A DNA stretch of 29,186 nucleotides, taken from an uncultured Burkholderiaceae bacterium. Its GTDB lineage: Bacteria > Pseudomonadota > Gammaproteobacteria > Burkholderiales > Burkholderiaceae. The position numbers and the translations under genes were made by a program. The notes beneath the pieces were generated by a model, which was given only the letters and a program-made list of their open reading frames with translations, did not search any database and was not told where the DNA came from. The DNA lies in contig CALMPB010000121.1 in NCBI GenBank assembly GCA_937871985.1, forward strand, positions 1 to 29,186, written 5' to 3'. Shown in pieces: positions 22,701 through 29,186 of the stretch; positions within the stretch are counted from its first letter, which is position 1; every line of letters begins with the position of its first letter.

Positions 22701-23075
22701 GTCCCACTGGTCAGCACGCTTGATGACAACCGCCGGCCAGCCGTGGCTCGCAGCTGCGCCATCAAGTTCTTCAATGAGGCGGTGATGTAACCACGAGAGC
22801 TTTCCGCTTTCGCTCTGCAGCAGAACGCCGTTGGCTTCGCTCGGACGAGCGATGTTCCTTCGGGTCGTGACCACCAGCCGTTCACCTTCAGCGGTCTGGT
22901 ACAGAGGCTCCTTCAGGCGCGCTGACACGAGGGCCTCGCCCACACGCTTTGCTTCAACGGTGGAAGCCGGGCGCAAAATTGCTTCAACGACACCAATGGC
23001 TACGCGCATTGGCCCGTAACGAACCGCTGGAAGCTCCAGCGTGATGTCCTCAGCAGATAGGTCGTCCTGAGCCAT
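19770..23075 (-). CDS. DEAH superfamily-2 helicase with large C-terminal region (putative defence)
   Basis: 1101 aa from ATG 23075. SF2 motifs in order: Q-like RPPQLGALHAIG (149-160), Walker A MPTGTGKT (174-181), DEAH (285-288), TAT (311-313), NMLGEGFDLPEL (436-447) and QFTGRFTR (464-471). This is the helicase/translocase core of restriction- and defence-type enzymes. The about 600-residue C-terminus is not recognised, but around residues 950-1010 ADLVCLKV...LVHCKFSGG looks like a PD-(D/E)xK-type nuclease core with HCK in place of ExK. It follows the GHKL-HNH gene by 112 nt on the same strand. Helicase assignment is certain; nuclease domain and defence role are inference. Confidence 0.82.
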   Translation of the reverse strand: MAQDDLSAEDITLELPAVRYGPMRVAIGVVEAILRPASTVEAKRVGEALVSARLKEPLYQTAEGERLVVTTRRNIARPSEANGVLLQSESGKLSWLHHRLIEELDGAAASHGWPAVVIKRADQWDGQFSFRAERPNADGSVDEDKRGLRPPQLGALHAIGAHWSINTQPATIVMPTGTGKTETMLAAQAAYLRKPLLVVVPSDALRSQTARKFLTFGLLRFLKVLQDDVPNPIVGLVRKVPKTTEDLEIFDRCNVIIGTMDSLADSAAEGVWPEIVERVGALVIDEAHHISAKRWTSFREAFSAKPILQFTATPFRRDGQLVDGHVIYSYPLHRAQQDKYFKPITLEPVYETLAANADQAIAETAVARLREDLNQGLNHLMMARCSRIERARAVFDIYTALAPDLNPLLVHSDMGDTQPAIDALKAGDSRIVVCVNMLGEGFDLPELKVAAVHDLHKSLAILLQFTGRFTRSAAANIGNATVIANIAEPNVSDALERLYSEDADWNELLSELSSAAAQEHARLVKFLSEAKRLDSGLDDEDLPISHKLLKPGMSTLFYQADKFTPKSFHDGLPSSMVPYRVWLHSPSNTLFFVTRSEPTVKWSRSKSVKDRTWALFVLHYDAARTLLYLSSSDKSSAFPDLAAAVGAGKIINGDVVFRAMGRITRLIFQNLGVKKHGRRNLSYASYTGAEVVTALSQAEKSGSLKALLSGIGWEGGRQITIGCSAKGRVWSREQGPIPRFNDWCEAVGDKLLDSSIDTSKLIDNVLLPTEVRTLPAVELLSIEWPYEILSQAEERVGFTDSTREQTQTMFELRIMGSDVSANTIDFQMIEATSGSWASFRFTLGGAEEFKVEQISGNPLTITIGKLSAPLAVYFSEYPPLFRFVDLSELDANLHIIPQTPYDLKIEDDRFEVWTWTDVDHTKESIWKDGAVRKNSIQWHVAQQYLGEDFDVVFDDDDSGEAADLVCLKVTEDAIRMALVHCKFSGGSTPGERVKDVIEVSSQALRSARWVGKFPQLVQHLKARNEPARRGGRPTRFLRGDATDLNRIVKLHRFRPIETEILIAQPGLSKSKRTKPQSSVLAAGLTYVKETVGIDVTILCSE

Positions 23076-23187
23076 GAGATTCCCCGACAGATTTCAAAAA
23101 GGATAGTGACGGCACCAACTTTTTCTAGTTCAGCGCCGGCATCTACCTACAGGGTCATCGAAGAATGAAACCGTTACGGACCAATCG

Positions 23188-26100
23188 TCAGGCTGGCGCC
23201 ATCTCCAGCCAATAATCGCGATGCCGGTGCGTGAAAAAGAACGGGATGATCTCGCCGTTCACCTTGTCGATCGCGTTCGCGGTGCCGCCGTCGAGCCAGA
23301 CCGTACCGTCCGGCCTCAGGATTTGATGTGGCGTCCAGCGATTGCGGAGCGCCTCGGTGATGTCGCCGCGGCTCAGCCGTGTGCCGATCCCCTCATGGTT
23401 GACCTTGGACAGGATGAGCAGGTTTCCGGCGTGGCGCGCGCCGTTGGTCGACGTCTTGTCCGGGTGATGAGCCTGGATCATCCAGATGCGGTTCTCGGCA
23501 TGCTCCGCATAGGAGCCCGCCGGGGCGAGCACGTCGAGTGACTTGGTCGCCAGCTCCATCTGGCAGTGAGAGGCGTAGTGATCGATCTTGAGCTGTCGGC
23601 GCTGAACCTCTTCGGTCACGACCTGCGGCCGCTTGGTCGTCGGGCCCCGCGTTACGATCTTGACCTCGCCCCCGGTGTAGAGCTCGCCTGGGTTGGGGTC
23701 GTTGCGCTCGGGCTTCGGCGCCGTCCCCGGATGCGGCTGCGCGGACTCGCCGACATCGCCCTCGCCCGGATTTTCGTCATATTCGTCCTGCTCGGATTGA
23801 CGAAACATCGGTTCGAAATCCTGCGTGCGTCGGGTGAGCGCGCCCTTCAGGACCATGCCGAGATAGCGCGGCCGAGGCTTCTTGAAGACGATGTCGGCAA
23901 TGGCCTCCATCAAGGTGTCCTCGAGATTGCCCGACCGATCGAGCCAGATCTCGTCGGGGAGCACCGCCCATTGCCGCCGCGCGCGATAGCCCCGATTACG
24001 AACCCGATATTGCACGGTGAGATCGGTCGCCACCATCACGCGACGGATTTCGAGCAAGCGGTGCTGGAAGCGGGGTTCGATAAGATTTTGCGCGACATCG
24101 GCTTCCGCGAGTTGCTTGCGGAAGCGCTTGCCCGCGGTCGGGCTGGCGAGACCTCGCACCGTCTCGAAGAAATGCGGTGAGGCCAGTTCGATCTGCTCTC
24201 CGTTCGGGCTGCCGGGCTCCTTCGCGACGCTGGACAGCGCCGGTACGCCCCATTCCTTGAGGATGTCGCCGATCGGCTCGTTCGGGACGCGGACGCTGTC
24301 GATCGCCAACGCCAGCCGGGCATTCGGCGTATCCCCCCGGATTGCGACGCCCAGTTCGCGGATATCGTCGACCACCGCGACCCGCTTCGCTTCACTCAGC
24401 GTGAGCAGGTGAACACCGCCATCGTTCTCGACTGGTACGCAGGGTAGTTCCGGGGGAACGAACAGCCAAGAGCTTACTCCGTTCTTGTTGAGAATGTGCC
24501 GCATCACGCTGCTGATTTGCGCCGAAAGGGTCGCGTCAGGCTGGTCCACCAGCCATTCGAAATAGGCTCGCGATGTTTCCGCATTGGGGAAACTGCGAAT
24601 GACGCCGGCTGCCCGGTAGAGTTCCTGGGCGCCGTCGCTCAGGCTCTGCGCACCGATGACCCGCTTCCAGCCGCCCCAATAGTCTCCGAGATTGCCCTTG
24701 AAGGCGAGGGCGTCCGGGGCGACCAGCGCGCCCTCATAGGGGAGGCAGGGCAGCGCCTTCAGGTCGTCGGCAATCATCGGGTCGGTCGACGCGGTGATGA
24801 CCGCGAGCCGTGGTAGCAGCGCCCGGTCGTTGCCAGTATCGGCGTGCAAGGCATCGAGTGTCATCCGGGCGCTCGGTCTGCGGGCGGGCGGCATGAGTGC
24901 ATCGAGTTCTTGGTCGGGTCTGTCGATCAGGTAATTGGGCGGGAGCGCGAGGAGCCGAACCTCCGCGGTCTCGCGCACCAGGCTGGCGGCCGGACGGACC
25001 ACGCCATCACGCGCGACGGCGATCGCGTCGTCGCGCAGCGCCCGAAGTAAGGGCGCCAGCGGCTTGTTGCGGCCAAGCAGCGCCAGCACGGATTCGAAGG
25101 CGTGAAAGTCACGGCGCTGGTCGTCGTTGAGCGTTGCGCCGAGCCAGAACGGATTGGTGCCAGCCTTGTAGAATGCACGGATCTCCTCGGCGATCGGCTC
25201 GGTCCGCACGGTGAGCTTCGATTTGCCCTTCCTGGCTTTACTCGCGAGCGCTCGAACCTCGCGCGCAGGCTTGGCGATGGCACTGCCGAGCGCGGCCGCG
25301 ACCTTGGCGTCCGGCAAGCACAGGCCATCGAAGGGATGCAGCGAGGCGTCGGTCGCGGGCCAGATCGGGAGCGCGCGGACCGCGGGCCAGTCGTCGCGCC
25401 CGAGTTCGTCGGGATTGGCGGCAATCCACGCGAACAGCCGGCGGCGCACCGCCGCCGACTTGGTCTCGAGCCCACCGTCGCGCAGCAGGTCGCGCAGCAC
25501 GAAGCTGTCGAGTTTCCAGCCTTCGAGCTTGAACACCGCATGGCCGCGAAGCGTCGGGTCGACTACCGGCGGAACGTCGAGCTCGAGCAGCTCGGTCGGA
25601 ATCGCTGCGCCCTTTTTCAGTGTCGAGAGCTGATGCAACCCGCCTTGGCCATCCGGTAGGTGGGTCGCAGCGCCGCTCGGCCGGTCGGCGGGTTTGCAAC
25701 CCGCCAGATAGGAATGGAGGGCATCGAGATGCGCCCTCGCGATCGCGGGGTCGCCCAGGGCGCGCCGCCATTCAGCGTCGCTGCGCCAGGGGAAAAACTC
25801 GGCATCGACCCGCTCGAGCCGGTCGATCACGTCGCGCGCATCGAATCGCAGGTGATTGTCCTTCCAACCTTCGCAGCTTCCCGAGGCGAGAAGTGCAACC
25901 AGCGACGGTGGCGTCTTGGGGTCGAGTATCGGGAGGTGTTCGGGCGCGACTTGGGCGAGCAACGGCGACCAGCTTGCCTGATCCTCGTCGAACGCCGGCA
26001 CCAGCAACACCGTGCCGCGCTTGTGCCGCGTGGGGCGCCCCCGGGTATCGACGGACGGAAATGCACGGCTCTTGAGCAAACGGTTGACCAATGTCTGCAA

Positions 26101-27285
26101 TCGCGCGCCATCGAGCGCGCCGACCAGCGTCAACGCTTTCGCCCTATGGCGAGGGATCAGGATTTTGGCGAGCGTTTGGGCGAGGACCTCGTCACACGCC
26201 GCGACAATCGCATCGTTTGCCTCACCCGACTGTGCGGCGAGTTCGTGGCGCTCGGTGTCCGAGACGAACGGACCGGAATAATAGCAGCCGGTGCGCGACG
26301 CCGACCCGGCATCGGTACCCGGATAGCCGACCGGATAGCGCAGGCGCCCGGCGGCGGCTCGCGGCTTGCCCTTGATGTCGACGTCCCAAGCTACCTCGAC
26401 CACCAGCCCTTCGCGCGCGAAGACCTTCCTGTTGGCGACGCGATAGGCATTCGCTTGGAAGAAGCGGGGCTTTGCCGGCGAATGCTCGGCGGAGACTGCC
26501 AGACATGCCTGCTCGCGCTCGATCAGGCGCTCGGCGCCGTCCTTCTCTTCACGGCAGTCGCGGAAGAACGTGAGCAGGCCAGCGTCGCGCTTCAGCCGCC
26601 CGGCGGAGAAGATGAAACGGTGCGTGCCGAGCTGATGGTGCGTGAGGGTGAGGGCATATTCGTCCAGCACTCCCGGTCGCATAATGCCGAGCAGTCGCTT
26701 CGGCAGTGTCGCAATGGCGTCGGCGAACACAGCCGCAATATGCTCGTCGCTGATCGCCGAGAACGCGATCTGCTCGCCATATGGGACCGAGAACCGGTGG
26801 CGGCGATAGGTTACCTCGATCTGGGTGCCCGTTACCGGAGCGCCGTCGTCGAGAAGGGGCGGAACGCGGACGCCGGGAAAGGGCTCGGTATTCGGTCCGT
26901 CTGCGAACAGGGTCTGCAGGATCTGTCGGCCCGACGAGCGCAACAGGATGTCGTTACCGAGCGTGAAGCACGCCTTGAGGCCATGGTTCTTCACGCCGAA
27001 CAGTCCGACCTTTGCCTTCACGGCGTGGCCGGCGCCCTTGATATATTTGAGCCGCTGCCATCCGCCATCGTCGATCGGATCGCCATTGCCGACACAGACT
27101 AGACGATCGGGCTCAAAGCGAATTTCGGTATGGGTCGAGCGGGCGTCGAGCTCGTTGACGATCAGCTCGACCAAGAGGTCGTCGCCGCGCAGGCCATTGA
27201 GGAACTGCCAGAACTCCGGCGCCTGATCGGTATTGAGGACGAATTCGACCTTTGTGTCGTCCCCGGCGCCAGCATCAACAATCAT
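23188..27285 (-). CDS. GHKL ATPase / sacsin-like / HNH nuclease fusion (putative defence)
   Basis: 1365 aa from ATG 27285, with GGAGA upstream. The N-terminal GHKL (Hsp90/MutL-like) ATPase shows the N box E40-x3-N44-x2-D47-A, a G1 box with GNGDPIDDGG (65-74) and G2 VGLFGVKNHG (93-102). The long middle has three spaced sacsin-like phrases: LPIWPATDAS (about 637), LPCLPYEGALVAP (about 843) and LPCVPVENDGG (about 946). At the C-terminus an HNH nuclease is plain: AHHP (H1273-H1274), GNLLILSKVNH (N1288, H1297). ATP-driven conformational change controlling a nuclease is the likely logic. No named system is recognised with certainty; anti-phage or anti-plasmid defence with the helicase is inference. 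Confidence 0.78.
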   Translation of the reverse strand: MIVDAGAGDDTKVEFVLNTDQAPEFWQFLNGLRGDDLLVELIVNELDARSTHTEIRFEPDRLVCVGNGDPIDDGGWQRLKYIKGAGHAVKAKVGLFGVKNHGLKACFTLGNDILLRSSGRQILQTLFADGPNTEPFPGVRVPPLLDDGAPVTGTQIEVTYRRHRFSVPYGEQIAFSAISDEHIAAVFADAIATLPKRLLGIMRPGVLDEYALTLTHHQLGTHRFIFSAGRLKRDAGLLTFFRDCREEKDGAERLIEREQACLAVSAEHSPAKPRFFQANAYRVANRKVFAREGLVVEVAWDVDIKGKPRAAAGRLRYPVGYPGTDAGSASRTGCYYSGPFVSDTERHELAAQSGEANDAIVAACDEVLAQTLAKILIPRHRAKALTLVGALDGARLQTLVNRLLKSRAFPSVDTRGRPTRHKRGTVLLVPAFDEDQASWSPLLAQVAPEHLPILDPKTPPSLVALLASGSCEGWKDNHLRFDARDVIDRLERVDAEFFPWRSDAEWRRALGDPAIARAHLDALHSYLAGCKPADRPSGAATHLPDGQGGLHQLSTLKKGAAIPTELLELDVPPVVDPTLRGHAVFKLEGWKLDSFVLRDLLRDGGLETKSAAVRRRLFAWIAANPDELGRDDWPAVRALPIWPATDASLHPFDGLCLPDAKVAAALGSAIAKPAREVRALASKARKGKSKLTVRTEPIAEEIRAFYKAGTNPFWLGATLNDDQRRDFHAFESVLALLGRNKPLAPLLRALRDDAIAVARDGVVRPAASLVRETAEVRLLALPPNYLIDRPDQELDALMPPARRPSARMTLDALHADTGNDRALLPRLAVITASTDPMIADDLKALPCLPYEGALVAPDALAFKGNLGDYWGGWKRVIGAQSLSDGAQELYRAAGVIRSFPNAETSRAYFEWLVDQPDATLSAQISSVMRHILNKNGVSSWLFVPPELPCVPVENDGGVHLLTLSEAKRVAVVDDIRELGVAIRGDTPNARLALAIDSVRVPNEPIGDILKEWGVPALSSVAKEPGSPNGEQIELASPHFFETVRGLASPTAGKRFRKQLAEADVAQNLIEPRFQHRLLEIRRVMVATDLTVQYRVRNRGYRARRQWAVLPDEIWLDRSGNLEDTLMEAIADIVFKKPRPRYLGMVLKGALTRRTQDFEPMFRQSEQDEYDENPGEGDVGESAQPHPGTAPKPERNDPNPGELYTGGEVKIVTRGPTTKRPQVVTEEVQRRQLKIDHYASHCQMELATKSLDVLAPAGSYAEHAENRIWMIQAHHPDKTSTNGARHAGNLLILSKVNHEGIGTRLSRGDITEALRNRWTPHQILRPDGTVWLDGGTANAIDKVNGEIIPFFFTHRHRDYWLEMAPA

Positions 27286-27388
27286 GCTCAGTCTCCATCG
27301 ATACCAAAATGGCTTTGAGCTCATGGCGCGTGACGCGGTGGCCACCCCGCGGCCTGCGCCGCGAAGGGATTGCGCAACACTTCGCGGA

Positions 27389-27541
27389 ATGGAACTCGAC
27401 AGCTTTCACCGCACCGGCGACGCAGCCGATCAACTTGAATTCCGCGGCGTGGGCCTGTGCAAGAGGATAGTCGAACGCCGCATGGGCCGGCCAGCCTGCC
27501 CGCAGGACCGAGCGAACTTAAGCTATCTCCTCTTCCAATAG
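27389..27541 (+). pseudogene. Remnant of a sensor histidine kinase C-terminus
   Basis: About 50 codons read [28 protein letters not shown] and DRANLSYLLFQ. This follows the end of many kinase HATPase domains (FxRLH...[20 protein letters not shown]...GATFYFTLP) with a small deletion in the G-box. There is no kinase upstream, so this is a scar of a gene lost when the neighbouring cargo was inserted. It could be chance similarity, though three conserved blocks in order argue against that. Confidence 0.45.
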
Positions 27542-27670
27542 GGACCTGCGCCTCAGCGGGTCTCGCCGAGATGCTAGCTTGATGGCAGGTTTCGCAACAG
27601 CTCGCCAAGAGCTGCCGAACGCAATCGGCTAATCCTGCCTATGTATTGCCATCGTTGCGACTGCAGAGCG

Positions 27671-27684
27671 AACGTCCGGTTCTG
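27671..27684 (+). repeat. Degenerate intergenic repeat, copy 2
   Basis: AACGTCCGGTTCTG on the plus strand, the partner of 19622-19635 in opposite orientation. The pair brackets the helicase and GHKL-HNH genes. Confidence 0.35.
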
Positions 27685-27878
27685 ACGGAAGCCGCCGTTG
27701 GCTGATGTCGCTGGGAATGACGGCAACGTCCCACTAGCTGTCATCCGGGCACATGGATTCACCGGCGAGTCGTCGCGACATCCGTCAAAACGGGCGCTGT
27801 GCAGGTGTGGGCGGGGGTGGATTGTCCAGTGATTGGGATTCAAATGACGGTCGGGTGCTCGAGGGTGCGACGGTGACG

Positions 27879-29186
27879 ATGAGGGATCGCTTCCCGCGCA
27901 CTAGCGCGGCCTATCCCGACCTGATGCTCTGGGACGGACCATTCGACTGGGCGGGTACTGCCTCGAAGGCGATGGCGATCATGCTCATCGAGCTCCAGAG
28001 TCGGTTCGCCATGGAGGGGCAGCGAGAGTTCCTCGACTACTGCGACGCCGTCGGAGGCGACGTCGGCGAGATGGTCGAGGACGGGGCGGTCGGATACGAG
28101 GCCGACACCGTCGACGAGTATCGCCTGCTCTTCGCCGTGAAGCCGATGGAGCTATGTCTGGCCTGGGGCCTGAACGGTCAGTGCCACGGTTGGGCGATGT
28201 GGTCTCTGGCCCGCAACGTCGACCGCGACGGCCGCTTCTTCAACACCAACTACTCGTTCTTCGCGCCGGATTCGCAGGCAGCCTCCGAGTTCAGGGACTT
28301 GGCGATCGCCAATCTCCCGCGCTGGACCGCGGCCTTCTTCATGCTCGCGCGAAAGTTCGGTGGCGTCGATGACGTCGCGCGACGTGTCGCGCCGATGTGC
28401 TGGGATCTATCGGAGAAGATGCTCCGCATGGGTGTCGACGTGGGGCAATGTCTGGAGGCACTGGCGTCCCTCGCCAATTGGGCGAGCAACGCAGACGAAT
28501 CGCATGCAGAGGCGTGGGTAAAGTGTCTGCTCGGATTGTGGTCCAGCGCCATGCCGGACGCTAACCGCGCCCAGATCGGCATCGTCATGATGAGCCCAGC
28601 CCATCGCTTCACGGGCCGCGATCCCCAAGAGTGGGCCGACGAGTTGCTCGAGCGTTGGTCGCACGTCCTGATCGAGCACATGGAGTTGCAGGTTCTGGCG
28701 GCTTCTCTCAGGACTATCGAAAATTGGCGGGACAGGCGTGATCGCATTCTGGCCGCGGCGGTCCAATTGGCGCGCTCATACCGCGAGCAGTCCGGCGACG
28801 ACGAGACGGTCGCGCTGCAGGCTCTCGAGAGTCGGGTATCCATCATCCACCCGCTGATCTGGTTCCTCACCGAGCATGGGGAGGTTGACGACGTGCTCGA
28901 CCTCCTCGGTGCCTGGTATGTGAAGGAAGGCGAGCGAACCTGCGACGGCAACGTTCTATTCGTCGCATCGGGCCACATGAACGGCGTCGTCTACCTGTGG
29001 CCCGGTGGGCGGCTGGCGTTGCCGCGCGGAGAGGGGCCGACCACCTTCGACGCGGTGCTGGCGGCATCCTCGCTCGCGCAGCGCGAATACCACCGTGCCA
29101 CGGCGGTTGGTGACGACATGCCCGACATCGATTATCGCCGGATGGGGCAGCCCGACGAGGCGGCCGGCCCGGAATTCGAGGCGGCG
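27879..29186 (+). CDS. Unrecognised large protein, 3' end cut by the window
   Basis: 436 codons are open from ATG 27879 to the window edge with no stop; a GTG at 27873, better spaced from GAGGG (27861-27865), may be the true start. The product is acidic and mostly helical, with several Trp-rich segments (LCLAWGLNGQCHGWAMWSLARN, EAWVKCLLGLWSSA, PQEWADELLERWSHVLIEH). A change near residue 365 leads to a beta-like NGVVYLWPGGRLALPRGEG. No catalytic motif, signal peptide or membrane segment is seen in the visible part. Codon use is high-GC and regular, so the gene is real. Function unknown; the C-terminus beyond the edge may hold the informative domain. Confidence 0.7.
   Translation, partial: MRDRFPRTSAAYPDLMLWDGPFDWAGTASKAMAIMLIELQSRFAMEGQREFLDYCDAVGGDVGEMVEDGAVGYEADTVDEYRLLFAVKPMELCLAWGLNGQCHGWAMWSLARNVDRDGRFFNTNYSFFAPDSQAASEFRDLAIANLPRWTAAFFMLARKFGGVDDVARRVAPMCWDLSEKMLRMGVDVGQCLEALASLANWASNADESHAEAWVKCLLGLWSSAMPDANRAQIGIVMMSPAHRFTGRDPQEWADELLERWSHVLIEHMELQVLAASLRTIENWRDRRDRILAAAVQLARSYREQSGDDETVALQALESRVSIIHPLIWFLTEHGEVDDVLDLLGAWYVKEGERTCDGNVLFVASGHMNGVVYLWPGGRLALPRGEGPTTFDAVLAASSLAQREYHRATAVGDDMPDIDYRRMGQPDEAAGPEFEAA

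Larger units (their letters stand above)
27286..27872. other. Gene-poor region between defence module and last gene
   Basis: About 590 bp. It holds the GHKL-gene promoter (minus), a decayed kinase fragment (27389-27541), one degenerate repeat copy (27671-27684) and probably the promoter of the right-edge gene. No intact coding sequence, tRNA or att-like repeat was seen. Confidence 0.5.

Noticed and set aside
1..29186. CRISPR arrays, IS elements, integrase, tRNA or att direct repeats
   Set aside because: None seen: no regularly spaced repeats, no transposase or integrase motifs and no convincing tRNA cloverleaf in the window.

Overview
The window is GC-rich (alphaproteobacterial, most likely sphingomonad) DNA that reads as part of an integrative and conjugative element (ICE) with several blocks of cargo. 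No integrase, tRNA or att site is visible, so the element's ends lie outside.

Left block (1-1970, minus strand): a translationally coupled run of an excisionase-like HTH protein (rdfS-like), a TraF-type signal peptidase and a periplasmic lytic transglycosylase. This is the gene order I recall for rdfS-traF-msi107 of ICEMlSymR7A of Mesorhizobium. A DUF736 gene with its own strong terminator lies upstream. Cargo 1 (2284-5351, plus strand) holds a HEPN-motif protein, two very small proteins and an AlbA_2-domain protein. ICE maintenance genes follow on the minus strand (5448-8647): a long ParB-like protein, DUF2958 and ArdC antirestriction protein.

Regulatory block (8998-13416): a DUF2285 mini-protein (qseM-like) diverges from a small XRE repressor (qseC-like). 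Next comes an fseA-like gene split over two reading frames at CAC TTT CCC TGA, the same UUU-to-UUC +1 slip described for FseA in Mesorhizobium. Upstream in the same apparent operon are a phytanoyl-CoA-dioxygenase-family gene and a LuxI-type AHL synthase, with a perfect GCACGT-N6-ACGTGC box in front of luxI. A TraR-like LuxR gene lies further up. The likely logic is: AHL-TraR switches on luxI-phyH-fseA; a fraction of ribosomes shift frame and make FseA; FseA switches on rdfS-traF-LT and so excision; QseM blocks TraR and FseA; QseC represses qseM. Nearly the whole circuit is present in this one window.

Cargo 2 (13497-19596): an MmgE/PrpD gene sits just upstream of traR. Divergent from it is a five-gene operon for an opine-oxidase/HcnABC-like three-subunit flavo-iron-sulfur dehydrogenase, a RidA-type imine deaminase and a glutaminase, which suggests catabolism of an amino-acid-derived, opine-like compound. 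Cargo 3 (19770-27285, minus): a 1365-aa GHKL-ATPase/sacsin-like/HNH protein followed by an 1101-aa DEAH helicase with a possible nuclease-like C-terminus, a candidate two-gene defence module. After a gene-poor stretch with a histidine-kinase remnant, an unrecognised protein starts at about 27879 and runs off the right edge.
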